From: Dermacentor variabilis
Lineage: Eukaryota; Arthropoda; Arachnida; Ixodida; Ixodidae
NCBI RefSeq assembly: GCF_050947875.1
Contig: NC_134572.1
Span: forward strand, 119,717,105-119,781,104
Length of the DNA: 64,000 nucleotides
Direction of reading: 5' to 3'
The notes under the pieces were generated by a model that made no database searches, had not been told where the DNA came from, and saw only the letters and a list, made by a program, of their open reading frames with translations. The position numbers were made by a program, and so were the translations under genes. This document shows, piece after piece, positions 23,101-35,900 of this stretch (positions are counted from its first letter, which is position 1; each line of letters opens with the position of its first letter).

Positions 23101-24294
23101 TATGACAAAGGTGTTTTTGGGAGTGTTCTGTGTAGAGTGATAATGTTCTTTTGGTTTTGGTGGAATTATTCGAGGTTTTTTTTTCTTTTTTACGTTCCTC
23201 AAGGAAGCTGCGCTTGTCTTTTGGTGCCGCTGGCACCGATGTACTTGCGTTAACCTCCATCTCTTTCTCAGAGGCGGTGGAGGCGGGGTCACGAGGATCT
23301 GGGAGACGTGACTCGGGCCTCGGTTTTTGCATAGTAATGCAGCCCTGCGAGAGCAAGGTCTGCGTGTTGTTGGATTTGGCAGCACTGGGTGCTGCCTCTG
23401 TGGGGGCAGAAGAAGTCCCCCGTGGTTCACTGCGTGTGACCAGGGTGTGCTCTTTAGGCCGTTGTGAGAGGGCCCCCTGCCTCGTCACAGCGGCAGAACT
23501 TTCGTTTCGAGGAAATGTAAGTCGCTTTCGCGCTTCAGAGAATGTAATGTTTTCGTTGACCTTAAGGGCAATAATTTCTTTCTCTTTTTTCCAGATTGGG
23601 CATGACCGTGAGAATGCAAAATGATGCCCTTCACAGTTCGTGCAGTGTGATTCAGCATTACAATTATCAGATGGATGATCGTTAGAACTGCATTTGGCAC
23701 GAGCTGTGCCCGAACCTCTGACATTTGAAACAACGTCTAGGATTGGGGATGTAAGGCCTCACACGAATTTTCACATAGCCTGCTTCGACTGAGTCTGGTA
23801 GTGTGGTGGAGCCGAATGTTAGGATTACATGTTTTGCGGGAATTTCAGAAATTCCGACGGATCATGGTTCTTCGAACTTCGGTCACATATTGTTCTGCAA
23901 TACCTTCAAGCAATTCTTTCTCACTAAGGTCAAGCATGTCTTCATCAGAAATTACCCCACGAACACTGTTCATCGAACGGTGCGCCGTGACAGTTACGGC
24001 TATGTCACCAATGAATTTGAGGTCTGAAAGCTTCTTAAGTTGCTCTTTGTCTTTCAGTTCCAGAATGATGTCGCCACTAGCCATCCTTGTAGCTTTGAAT
24101 CCTCGGCCTAATGTGTCTCTTAGGCACTTATAAACTTTGAAGGGAAATAGTCTTCTGGCTGTTACATTGCCGTCACTGTGGATCACATGGTACTTTGCAA
24201 AGTTGTCGTAGCTCTTGAAGAAAAATCGAGTGGTTGCTTCGTTGCGCCCTCTTTTTAGAGGAGGATCAGTTTGGAAAATGGAAGGAGTAGCCAT
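23054..24294 (-). pseudogene. I-type element ORF1 (gag-like, zinc-knuckle), frameshifted
   Basis: This is the nucleic-acid-binding protein that packages element RNA. The ATG is at 24294, and a coherent first half runs to 23845 (…EGIAEQYVTEVRRTMIRR), where a frameshift moves the frame. The continuation (SEIPAKHVILTF…VRPYIPNPRRCFKCQRFGHSS) reaches the zinc knuckles near 23700. A second frameshift there, with loss of a few residues, fuses knuckles 1 and 2; knuckle 3 (CTNCEGHHFAFSRSC) is intact. The last third is open (23488-23054), rich in Ser, Pro, Lys and Glu, and overlaps the ORF2 start by 47 bases, a common arrangement in this clade. It cannot make a full protein now. Confidence 0.85.
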
Positions 24295-24804
24295 AAAAAG
24301 TATTTGTCTTCGGCAGCAACGCCAGCCGCCCACCACTGAGCCCTACATGGGGACGCCACAGGGCTTGTATCTCAAGACTTGCGCGCGCCAGCTGTACGCC
24401 ACCACTATAACCGTACATGGTGTAACCAAGGCTGGTTAGCCACACAAGGTTAAACTTCGCCGCCATGAAATTTGAGTGGAAAAAAAGATAAGAAAAGGAG
24501 TAGACAAACGGAAAGGTGCAGAAGAAAAATTATAGATGGAGAGAGGGACAGGAAAAGGCAACTACCGATTTCCCCCGGGTGGGTCAGTCCGGGGGTGCCG
24601 TCTATGGGAAGCAGAGGCCAAAGAGGCGTGTTGCCTCCGCCGGGGGCCTTAGAGGTCCAAACACCTGGCATCGGCTCAACCACCAGGATCCCCCTTTCCC
24701 CAGACACGGCCACGACTACACGCGGGAGTGTCCAACCCTCGGGTGCTCGGGTACGTGGTGTCGCAACACACCAAACGCCTGCTGGCGCAGACGCCCCTGC
24801 GGGG
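24295..24804 (-). promoter_or_regulatory. 5' UTR / probable internal promoter of the I-type element
   Basis: This is the non-coding leader between the TSD and the ORF1 ATG. It is GC-rich at its start (CCCCGCAGGGGCGTCTGCGC) and pyrimidine-rich near 24500. I-type elements carry their promoter downstream of the start site in this leader; that function is inferred from the clade, not seen. Confidence 0.45.
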
Positions 24805-24930
24805 AACCAGTCTTCGTAACTGCAGATGAATTAAATGTGTGTTTACTGTCCAATCGAGCATGTTGTGCCGCTTCATCAAAAGCATTCAGTCACCAGCTCA
24901 CCGTCTTGTGGTTTCGTGCTTCGGTGTGTA

Positions 24931-27900
24931 TTCAGATAAGAACAAACTAAGAGGGGTCCCGAATATTTTCAATTTTCGGCTATATTGTTATATAAGGTGG
25001 AAAAATGTCTCTGTATATAGGAATCAACATTCGTTTGGTGGTGCTTACCATTGATTTCTTTGAAAAGGATTCACACTTCACTAAAGCTGGAAAAGATCAT
25101 TTTAACAACTTGGGATTTTAGAAATTCGAAGGCTAAACTCTAAAATTAACGCATTATACCCCACAAAATATTTTTTCTACTGCGACTTTATGCGAATTTT
25201 ATGACGCCCTCAGTAAGGTTCTGAAAATTTACCAGACCTTGCCTCTGACGGACCCCGAAATCAGGGCTTTTCTTTCTTTATATTTTTTTGGGGGGAGGGG
25301 GCACTTTAGCTGAGGCAATGAAGCTGAAAATATCTCTGACAACTCTTCACAAGGATTCTCGCAAACTAAAGAAAGAAGCATGGACCGACACGCCGTATTT
25401 ATTTCCTTATAACATCTCAAAAATGCCAAAATTGCAAAAATAGCGAAAATTGCTTCATTTTGGAGACGTTTTAAAATAAAGATCATTGCCGATTTTTATT
25501 AAAATTTTATAGAATGCTCACCAAAGACCGGTAGCTCAATTACTACAAAATATAGTTGCATTAATTGAGCCTGTTTTATGACCCATGTATGGTCATCCCA
25601 ACGATTTGTATCGTTTTCACAATAAAGTAAACATCTCAGGCATATTGAATTCTGAACTCATTATTTTTGTTGTAGTAAAGACGAGTGGCTCCGATTGCGT
25701 CTTTTTTGCCTCTTAGTCGCCATGAACTGAGTTGAGCTTGAGTCTTCAGGGCTCCGGCATCCGTATTCCTACTACACGATACGTTGATGTGTGTGCTGTG
25801 TTATGTGCTCTCTCTCTATCGCTCCTCCCCATCTTTCATCCCCCCATCCCGCTCCCATGTGTAGGGTAGCAAACCGGTTAAGCTAAACTGGTTAACCTCC
25901 CTAACTTTCCTTCTTTCTCCACATTTTCCTTCCTTTCTCCTTGAGGTAGCGAGCCCGAAAGGGTGCGTACAGCAAGTTCTTTAAGATTAGTCGTGGAACT
26001 GATTTATGACATTGATCTACAATTATATCTGCTATCTGAAGTGCTCCTCGTATATATGAACGATGCAGTAGCCCAGCGGGAAAGCGCAATCAAGCCACTG
26101 CTGCGGATGAGCCAGCTGGGTGAGTCCAGATAAGGACAGTGACTAAACCTGTCCCTAATATTTTCATTTTCACTTTTAGATTAGGCATAACAGTGCGTCC
26201 ACACCGCGGAGCTTCGACTACTTTTGCAACATACATTTGTTTTTTCCACGGACAAATATTCTGAACTGAAACAAGGCGCGAAAACTTCGCCTGTGTGTCG
26301 CAGAACGTTGGAAGCTTTAAAAATACGTGGTACAGAGAACACAGTTTTCTAGAAGCAATCTTTTTACTCCATATCTATACCACGTTTCAAATGGAAATAA
26401 GGCATACTGAATTTAACAAAATCGTTGCCCAACAGTATGCAAAAAAGCTATAGGCTTCTTTGGACGTTTCTTTAAGTCGCCTGGAATAAGTGTTCGACTT
26501 AAAAAAATATTTTTTCTTTTCCTTTTTTTCATTAAATGAAGAATTTCGCGTCCTTGCAAAATTACTTGAAGTTCATCATTTGGTGCAGTTTCTGCAAAAA
26601 TGTGTTGCTATACTCGAATAATAATAAAAGTGTTCGGCGTAGACTAGGAATTTCGATCCGCTTCACTGTTCAACGGTAGACGTAATTGTCATGGTTAACT
26701 GCATACTTATCCTGATTCTGTATATAAAACAACGAACTTTATGGTGGCTGGATTTGATTACAATAATGCATAAGCGTCTCGAACATTTAGTAATACGGGG
26801 TTATTAAAAGCTATCACGAGTCCAATATAGGTTGACTGATTTATTATTCGCGAAGTAATTTGAAAGGGACGTTGTGAGCAAATCATATGAAAGTGCAGGA
26901 ACCACTGCTTCAGGTTTGGGATTTCCGAAACAGTTTACTTGCGTTATCCGCAAGTAATAATAGGCCGGCAAAACAGGTTTTGCCCGACTGATTAATAGCC
27001 CTACATCGTAACGTTGCGCCTGGTCATGGGCAAGGGCAGTGGGGGACAGTGAGCTTTGCGCAAACAGCTACCATAGCTCAGGGAGAAATTTTTATACTTT
27101 TCTGTCATCATAGGACTACGCCAATGAGTCTCATTTGATGCGAACAAAAATCCTTTAAAAAATGCTGGAATGACAAGCATCATTGTTTCCGTGTTGGTCT
27201 TAAGCTGAACGGCGCAGTTCTGATCTATACTGCAGGGATCACCAATGACTGTTCTCCGCAGTCCTGTCGAAATAGGCCGTATTGTGTGACGCGTTCCATA
27301 TACAGGTAGGTAAAGTACTCATCGCATCATAGTCACATCTTTTTTGGTAAACTACCATCGAAAGTGTTTTAAAACCTCCATTTTTCGCCGCGTCCTCTAA
27401 AAAAGGAACATGCGTTCTTTTTTTCTCACCGTGTTAAGATTATATTAAATTCAGATTGCCTTAATTCCATGAGAGAGGCGGTATGGATGTGGAGCAAAAG
27501 GGGCAGCGCGTAGAAAACTGCTCACTAAACCACGCTTTTTTAAAATTTGCAAAGTTTTGCGACTCGATAACGATATTTTTGCAAATTGTCTCAGATAAGG
27601 TTTCTAGTGGGTGAAAAAAAAGTACGTTGTAAAAAAATAGCCGCTGTTCCACAGTGTGTAAGGATCCTTATGCTTACTATAAAAATTTTAGTGAAAGTGA
27701 AAAATATTCGGGATTCCTTTTGCGACTGTCCTTATCTGAAATACGTAGTTGGCTCATCCGCTGTAGTGGCATAATTGCGCTTTCCCACCAGACTTGTGCA
27801 TCGTTCATGTACATGGGGAGCATTTCAGGCACAAGATGTAATTAAAGATCAATAATAGAAATGTGTTCTCCCGACTAGTCTTAAAAAGATGCCGCATGCG

Positions 27901-28825
27901 CTCTCGCGTGCTTGCTCCCTCAACGCATACCGCAGTAGCAATACGAATGCGGGAGCCCCGAAAACTCAAGCTCAACTCATTTCATGGCTAAAACAGGGGC
28001 AAAAAAGGCCACAATCTGAGTCACTCTTCCCTACTAAAACAAAAATTATGAGTTGAGAATTCAATATGAGCGCGATTTTCCTTTTAATATTAGAACGAGA
28101 CACATCGTTGGGATGACCGTACATGCGTCTTCAAGTAGGCTCAATTTTCTCAATTAAAATAAAATAATGAAACAAGTTTGCGCAGTGCTATATTTACCAC
28201 TGCTGTTGGGTATAATATAACACTTTCGTAAACATTAAGGATGATTATTTTTTAGACGACTCTAACATGTAGCAATTTTCGTTATTTTTTGCAATTTTTG
28301 CAGTTTTGGGATTTTATAGAGAAATAAATATGAGGTAGTGCTGCATACTTTTCTTCTTTTTTTTTTAGTTCGCGAGAACCCTCTTGAAGATTCGTCAGAA
28401 ATATTTTCAGCATCATCGCCTTACTTGAGGTGGCCTAAAGAAACTCTGATTTCGGGGTCCGTAAAAGACAGTTGCTCAAAAACCAATGTTTTCGAAATTT
28501 TTCGAAGAAATTCTGCGGGTGACATAAATATTAAATTATCGCTGGTCCATAGTTCTACTTGTCTAGAATTACCGAAAGAAAAGAAACTTGGTGGTGTGCA
28601 ATGCTGTAATTTTAGAGTGATAGGCCTTCGAATTTGTAAAACGTGCAAGTCGTTAAACGCTCTTTTCCATCTTTAGTGAAAAACGATTTTTAAGAAAGAA
28701 CTACCAGCTACGTTTTGCAAAAGGAAAGTTTATTCCTTTCTACAGGGACATTTTGCCGCCTTATATAAAGAATTGGCTGAAAACTAAAGGTAGTCAAGAC
28801 CCCCCTTATTGTGTTCTTATCTGAA
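24931..28825. mobile_element. Giant foldback element, ~3.9 kb with ~1.4-kb inverted arms
   Basis: The left end TTCAGATAAGAACA (24931) is mirrored at the right end (complement near 28825). Inverted landmarks run inward in the same order: TTATATAAGG (24990 / 28765), CACTAAAG.TGGAAAAGA (25079 / 28665), GAAATTCGAAGGC (25122 / 28630), ACGGACCCCGAAATCAG (25248 / 28450), CTCAATTTTC-type AT-rich segments, GAACGATGCA..GGGAAAGCGCAAT (26060 / 27790) and CAGTTTTCTA…CTCCATATC (26345 / 27505). Arms are roughly 70% alike by eye. The central 26.45-27.38 kb has no coding capacity. Confidence 0.75.
25795..25960 (+). mobile_element. Retroelement 3' tail nested in left foldback arm
   Basis: This segment is absent from the right arm (which goes directly from the match near 27890 to 27850), so it is a later insertion. 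It includes GTGTAGGGTAGCAAACCGG and GGTTAACCTCCCTAACTTTC followed by a pyrimidine-rich tail. The same tail makes up the 36-bp insert in the Ruka copy at 11.1 kb. The parent family is unknown. Confidence 0.5.
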
Positions 28826-31800
28826 CTCTTCGGCAAGCTGGCATATGGCGGCGTGTTCGTGTGCCTGTTGCTCAATGGAAATGTTACAGAACTGCCTTGA
28901 CACGCTCGGTTATACAGGTGTCTTGTAGAGGACGTTAAAGAAATATTAGGGCTGATCCTATCTTGGCAGCAACCTGTAACATTTTAATAATATGCTAAAG
29001 AACACAAATGATGCCTGCAGTCTTATTTTGTTTCCAAGTACGCACAAGGAACTGTCAGGTTCTTCTCCCATCACCGAAATTCTCTGTCATTTGGTTTCGC
29101 GCTAACTCTCATGTAACTGTTCAGGGTCTGCAGTGCGTTTTGCAACACTGAGAATAGGCGCTGTTTACGTGCATGCCCCAGTGACGGCTCTCCTCTGGCT
29201 AAGAGAAACAGAGCTCGAAGGCCGTGATTTTGCTTACGGCATGCGCCGGAAGCAATCCTACAATATTGTACGCTAGGTCTTGGTGCGTTACAAGGGCGCT
29301 CTTTCCTACGGCGCACGCATCGAGCGAGTTTGCTGGCACACTGCTGGTGTCTTTGCAAGAAAACAAGGAAAGGTGGCCGACAAAAATTTCGAAAAGCAAC
29401 TGCTGGTGAAGTGAAACAAGGCTTCGGACGACGCTCTGAAAGAACAGACCAGCTCGTTCCACTCACTGTATTTGTGTAATGTCGATTAAGATTTGGAGAT
29501 AAGTGACGTGTAAATTATCGATAACGTAGTAATTCCTCAATTACATTCGTGAGGTAATGATTGGTTGCCGTAATAAATTACACTTTTGAATAAAATAAAT
29601 GTAATAGGTTACTCCTTTTTCGGTCGCGTAGAGTAGTCTGAAACTCACAAGGGTTTCTCCCGTATAAACTGCAAAGAGAGCTTCGCCGTTGAAGAAAGAT
29701 TTGCCCCATTAAGGTGTTCCTTCCGAATTCGATCTCCGCACTAGGACGAATGTTTCCTCAGATCCTTTGAAGCTTTGTTCGACTCTCTGGTGAATAATTT
29801 CTATTTCACGTCTGGAAACTTCACCCCCCTCGCTTATTTCCCAGACTGGGTTGCCAATGTTGGACGTGTGCATAAGTACAGTTTACTATCTTTGACCATT
29901 TCGGCTAAACTAACCGCTGACTAAACACGTAACCCACGACTAAACTGTAGTTTTGTGCTGAGGTAGGTTCATTCTACCAACAGAAAATTATTTTTGTTCT
30001 TTAATGGAGCTGGCGGGCTAGGGTACGGGGTTGGGGAAAGGGGTCGGGCAAGGACATCAATGACTGTGCAGTAAGCTGCTGCATTTCCAAGAGGGATGTG
30101 ACGGTCCGGAAAGTTTATGTCTGACCTCGGCGCGAAGGCTCCACCGCCCCTTTCTGCGGTTCACCACACGCCACATTTGTCACCAGTGATGTATAATGCC
30201 GACGGTTCGATTCGAACAACCGCTTAAACGCGACGAATAAGTACGACGCACGAAGAACCAGCAAAGGAAACGATAAGGGATGCGCCTGGTGGGGAAATGA
30301 ATGGCCACAACGGTTGAAGAAATACTGCTGCCGTGGACAAAAATGTATGTGTGTGTGTGCGTGAATCACGTGTGGACTGCGCTTTGGAAGTAAAAAAGAA
30401 AAGTACCGAATAGAAATGCGTCGGCACTTGTGTAAATATGGTTCGTTTCTCTCTTCATCGACGAAACATGGCGAGATATATATTTTTTTTCTGAGTTGTC
30501 TCACGTCCCCCTCTGCGACACAACTGATTTGTCTGCGGCCACCACGACATGTTGTGTCACGATGAGTCGCCGAAGCCACTGTTAATCCTGGACTGTCGAG
30601 TTGTGGGCCCAGGGATAATTAATATCGTCGTGCGCTGCCTGCGGCGCTCGCTAAGGTCCGGGCATTATTTGGTGCTGCTTTCGCACGTTTATTTTTCCGC
30701 GTGTGCGTTTCATGGAGAACAAAGGGTAAACGTGTACTGGTTCGAGAAAGACAACAAGAGGAACAACATTATTCCGGACGACCATAAATGACACTTTTCA
30801 GGGCATATGCATGGAAACTTATGCTGCACGTGGACGACTGTACGTTGGTCGTACGTGGATGACTTCTATTGCAAGTGTCTTAAGTATTCCACGAGATATT
30901 TGCTAGCTTCGACGTCATCTGGGACCAACTGGTCTCTTTCGAAGCTCCGCCCAGGGCGGAGCTTCGCTTGACCACTCACGAACGCGAAAAACCGCCGAAA
31001 GGCATTCTCATCGGGAAAACGCATCGCTACAAAATACCGGCCGTGGCCTTGGAAGAATGATAATATGCAGCTTTAAACTACGCGAACGGCGAATTTATGT
31101 CGCTCGCTTCCAGGTATGGGAGAGTCAATAATGAATGTTTTCTAGACACAATGACTATAAAAACGTCTCTATGTGCAAGAATTTGGGCTTGTCGTTGTTG
31201 TTGCCTGAATGCAAGGCTCCTACATACCATGGGGATTGGCCACGCTGGAGTTAATGAAAAGCGCACCCAACAAAAGACAAAGAGGGTCAAATGGCAAACT
31301 GTCAAAACGAAATCTAAGGTAACTAAAGGATAACAACCGTGGTGGATCGCTACCCTATGACAGCCTAATCTTCCGGACACTTCAATGAACTGATTCAGAG
31401 CAGTAATCAAGACTCGTGACTTGTGCCTATAACTAATAGGCACCAAAGTATATACTATATTTTGGATGAAGTGCTAAACCTTGATTACCTGTCGTAAATA
31501 TGAGAAACATTCTGCGAAGGGAGGAAAAGCGGCGGCAAGAACTAAGGAAATGGTCACTAGTTCCTGGTTAGTTCAAAAAAAGAAAGAGCAGAATGGATAA
31601 ACCAGATCAACGGAGGAAAAAATTTAGGCTGGGAACTCCACAACGGAAGCTTGCTTACCACACTTCGTAATGTCGTGAAAGTTATTTGCTCTTTTCTCAC
31701 GGGAAATCTTAGATGTATAAAATCATCAGAAGAAAGTAGAAAGGATTCCTTACAATTTAGAAATTGTCGTATTCTCCCAACCCTTCACTGGGGAGTAGTG

Positions 31801-32150
31801 TGCAGCCGACTACAGCAGAAGCCTTTACCTTGTTGCACCATATAGAATTACATTTTTAGAAAGCACAACTAAAGTTGAAAAAAAGTATTCTTAAATATAA
31901 TATTTTCACTGCAGTATGCATCCATGGTATAATATCCGAACTCGTCCAACCTCCTTGGTATGCCGGAATCTGTTAAACCAACTTGTTCCAAGTTTTTTGC
32001 GCATGAGTATACATTACGCGGCGGTGTTTCTTGTATTAAAAGCTAGTTCACTTTGTAGAGGTTATACCAAGTTGAAAACAATACTATGAACTATGAATAC
32101 TATACTATGTACTATCTACTATGAACAATACTATGTACTACGAACCAGAA
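28826..32150. other. No recognised gene; small palindrome and short repeats
   Basis: Frames of up to 154 codons occur (30579-30115 minus, 29466-29071 minus), but none has a recognisable domain. A 27-bp palindrome lies at 30940-30966 and a degenerate ACTATGAAC-type microsatellite at about 32085-32150. Confidence 0.4.
30940..30966. repeat. 27-bp palindrome
   Basis: CGAAGCTCCGCCC and GGGCGGAGCTTCG are perfect complements separated by one base. Weaker pairing continues outward (TGGTCTCTTT against the complement of GCTTGACCAC). Possible remnant of a small foldback. Confidence 0.6.
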
Positions 32151-32159
32151 GGAGACATT

Positions 32160-32945
32160 ACGGGAGGAAGATATGGTATAGTAAAATATGTGAATGGTAA
32201 CAATTCGTGAGAAGTACTTCTGCCTTATCAGATCCCTTGAAGCCCAAGTGCCTGGGGGCATATGCTACACAAAAAAAAAAGAAAAGAAAAGAAAAAGCTA
32301 TCGCAGCAGCATCCTAGGGAGGGAGGATGGGTTGCAAGTTTCTTGAGCTAATTACATGTAGCACAACATCTGTCAAGAACCCTCCAACTGGTTTAGTGTG
32401 AAAAAACTGGTTCTGCACCAAGAAACATTAGCGGATGGGAAGGAATATTCTAGCGGTATGCTAGAGTAGAATGTTTCTTTCTCTCATCTTCTGCTCTTCG
32501 TTGCTCCAGCAGGACGTCGTGGACGGTCAGTCTCGACGCCACTTTATCACCGGTTGGCGGTTCATTGCCTCTCTGCGGAAAATTATGGTTGCCGTACGCG
32601 TGCCCTATCCTGAGTGCACAAAATAGGACATCAGTTCGTCGCGTTTTGGTTGTGGAGGGTCAGAAACACAATTACTGTGGCTTAACCACGCGAAGCTTTA
32701 ATTCGTTTCAGTATCACACAAGCGCTGCCAGTGGCTTCTCTGTTTCTTTCGAGGGAAAGGCTTGAGATCTGTGGCAGAAACAGCAGCGGTAGGACTATAA
32801 GCTTGCGATGAAATTGATATGACACTTTGGTATGCTAGTATATTAGCCTCAATGGCTCGGCGCCAAGGCACTAGGCACCTAATGTCATCCTGGTTAGACA
32901 TATACGTTGTCCAGGGAACGGAATAAAACATTCTGAGCACATGAT
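32160..32945 (-). mobile_element. I-type retrotransposon 3' remnant
   Basis: The minus strand encodes the end of ORF2: TDLKPFPRKKQRSHWQRLCDTET, then RIGHAYGNHNF and a degenerate finger block with SRLTVHDVLLE. It ends in a 3' UTR (GCACTTGGGCTTCAAGGGATC) that also occurs in the 60.7-61.4-kb remnant. It is related to, but not the same subfamily as, the full-length element at 19-25 kb. It is 5'-truncated and frameshifted. Confidence 0.75.
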
Positions 32946-35900
32946 CTACGGGTTAACGCAATGACAGTAAGGGTTTTACGACGTTGAGCGAGTCTGAAAA
33001 CATAAGTATTTTTCTGGATATCTATAGTTTTCCGATATAATCTCCGCTTACAATGGTGCATAGCCGTAAAGATACTTGCTTCTGTGTGCAGGACATAGCA
33101 TTCCTAGAAGGATGCATCGACTGCTGCATAAGACATGCCGGTATGTGAAAAACTCAGTGCAAGACTGCTTAGACTGTGTCTCTGGAGCGTGTTTTGCCAT
33201 CTCTAGAAACGATATATCACATTCTTTGAGCTGCTACGGCTACGGCAGCGATGGCTTTGCTGGGGCCACCAGGCTAAGTTCAAGGAGTGGAACACCTATC
33301 TCTCCACTAAGCTTCTTTACACACTATGGGAACGGCTCTCTGACATTGGGCCGATGATGCAACGATGGGGCCCACGTCATGGCATTTACAGTTGCGTAAT
33401 AAGGATTTTCAGCGTTTGATTGTGCTTTGGTAAACTAGAATATGACCTGCATAAATGGTGTGACCGTTCGTTTGGTTTTACGAAGAGACTTTCGACACGA
33501 TTTGTCCTCAATGCACGTGTGGCCAGGCAGATGTCGAAGTTGTGAATATGTGAAAATATGCCAACCGTCTTATTTTGACGGCTGCAAATCCTATTGTTTC
33601 AACGTCATCCTTCACGGCTATCCAGTAGGCCATGGTGATTTTTCAGTACTTCGCGCTCCCGTTTATTTTCCTGGCTTAATCCGCTAATGCGCAAAGAGAT
33701 ATAAAATGTGCCATGAGCCATCTAAGTAGACAAATAAGTAGATGGCTCAATGTTGGCTCAAGTGATTCAAATTAATTTTGCTGTAGTTCCTTAGTGGCGC
33801 TGCGGAGCATGCTAGATGAATAAAAGGAAATAATTTAAATACTTAGATTACCGTGCTAGTCGCAAAAACATACGCAGTAGGCGGGGACTTCGATTCTACA
33901 GAGTTAGTACATTTGCCACGCATAAGAGAAAACCGATGCATTAGTCAACAGGCATTGCGAGATAGTCATGAGCAGATTGCACTACTGAGCGTGAACTTCC
34001 ATAAAAATAAAACAATGTTGAATCGGCGTATCACCTGCCACCGCCTCAAAACATAATAGCTTATTTATCGCAGCGTTCTCTGGGTTTCCCTGGTAGAAGC
34101 GTCGGCTGCGGTCCGTAGTATATACGGTGATGACGAAGGTGATGCAAACGACGATGATGAAGTCTTCTGGGACTCGTCAGTATGATTCCTTGTTAATTAA
34201 TGACAATCGGTTTTCAAGATACACAAAGTTGACGCACTGGCACTCATTTCTAGAGAGGCTCCTGGATGCGTAGTAATTGAATTTATGGACGGGTCCCTCG
34301 CTTCGAAGACAAAAACACTCCGGCTATGAGAGACGGTGCAGCGACGGCTGTACATGTTTGCAATCGCGTGTGCTATACAGAGTACATCTCAGTATAGCAA
34401 GGCCTTTCCTCTGCTCCACTCTTATTGATGCACGAACAAGATGTCGAGTTATAGGGCCCACAGGAGTGTCAATGGTAGAAAACCAGCGCTAGTCAGTGGC
34501 TGGAACCGTTTAATTACAGTTGTACCATTGTTTCTTCTTCCGAGCATCATTGCACTGTCTCTGAAATCATGAGCAGCTAAGTTTTGTCCCGGAAAGACGC
34601 TGTTAGATGAGGCAATACCTCTGACCTCTATTGATGTTCCAGCTAGTAGACGTCGTATTTGAAACGCGCTGGGTGTCACATTGCCTGCTGAAATATGAAG
34701 TGTGCATATAATCACCAGGGGTGCTGTGCGTTGCGGCGTCTTTGAATGCACTGTTGTAAAGCTACCCGAATGCCTGTAATCTTTATATATCATTCTTCTA
34801 ATCCACTACGGCAGTGCCTCATCGTGGCCGCCTGCTTCGGTTTTGAGCCTTGACCCGGTCAATGCAAAGTCTCTTTTTCATACAGCAGTGTTTCCTACTG
34901 ACGCATGTACACTAGTGGAGATACGTTTGCGAGAAACTAAGAATAAGTGGCGCGAAATTAGCAATGTGCATTCTTCCTAGCGCGTAGTTCGTAACCTTCA
35001 TGGAATAGCTTTCAACCTGTCAGACAATTCATTTTTACATTTCTTCGGCCACAGAAATGAATTTTAGACTTGGCTTGGATACCGTGACGAGATATTCCCT
35101 TTATTTGTCAAGAGCTATTTACCTCTTTTGGCGTTCGTATTTACACCGCTTCCCTTTTTGTGTGTGTCCGTTGAGTAAGCCGGTTTCGAGCCAAAAATCC
35201 CCACCACCAGATCGACTTGGCTGCTCTGGCGTTCTTCCATATCGCGCGAAGTCGTAGGTTTCCTTTCGTCCCACTGGATTCGTTTCGACGTTGACAGAAA
35301 GCAGATGTGGCAGTGCGCAGAGATTTTTGAGCAAGTGGCAGAGGAATTTGCTCAGATGGCTGAGGAGAGATGAGAACCCTCAGCTGCATACTAGCTGGAC
35401 AGCGAGCGATAAAAGAAGGATTAGTGAGCGGAAAAGAAAAGGAGTTGGCAGGTGGAGGGTGTCTCTGGCTTGCTACTCCACCTTGAAATAAAAAAAAATG
35501 GAAAGCAAAAAGAAATATGTGCAGATAGCATTGACGATGACTGTGAATGTAAGCTAATAGCCGGAGGGAACTTATTCCCTTTATTAAAAGAAAGGGGCGC
35601 TTGATCGCGTTTGTTTGTTTCAGCGAGGATAGTTAGGTACAGCGTTTGTCGTGTTTCCTTGCTTCATTTTGTAGGGAACGGATCAACTAACGAGTACATG
35701 TGTAGCTTCAGTACAGGTAGAGAATGTGCGTCTCAAGGACACACGTTCAGACGTTCGGGAACGAATGCGTCGTGCCACTGGCACGTGCCCTTCGCGTCGG
35801 CGTCTTCGTACAGTCGGTGAAAGACCAACAACCGACTGTGAAAACGGGCGAAAGAGCCAAAGTAAGCCATTAGGTTCGACAGGAAATTAGAGAACGACGA

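Larger units (their letters stand above)
19157..24804 (-). mobile_element. Full-length I-type non-LTR retrotransposon, inactive
   Basis: A 5648-bp element on the minus strand is flanked by a perfect 14-bp TSD (AACCAGTCTTCGTA at 19143-19156 and 24805-24818). Order: a GC-rich 5' UTR with a Pol II-type internal promoter expected for the group, ORF1 with CCHC knuckles, ORF2 with endonuclease, reverse transcriptase, RNase H and a C-terminal CCHC finger, then a 3' UTR ending in GCGCCATAAACTACTAAAAT. This architecture (EN-RT-RNase H) marks the I superfamily. It is dead: ORF1 has two frameshifts, the RT motif YVDD is changed to YVDY, and a stop precedes the RNase H. The intact TSD suggests a fairly recent insertion. 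Confidence 0.93.

Noticed and set aside
23151..23624. Plus ORF of 157 codons within the I-type element
   Set aside because: Antisense shadow of ORF1.
29071..29466. Overlapping minus frames of 131 and 87 codons
   Set aside because: The 87-codon frame (SALVTHQDLAYNIVGLLPAH) looks somewhat protein-like with an acceptor-like CACCAGCAG before it, but I could not assign it and the two frames exclude each other.
30115..30579. Minus-strand ORF of 154 codons
   Set aside because: No domain, odd composition, and no splice or promoter support.
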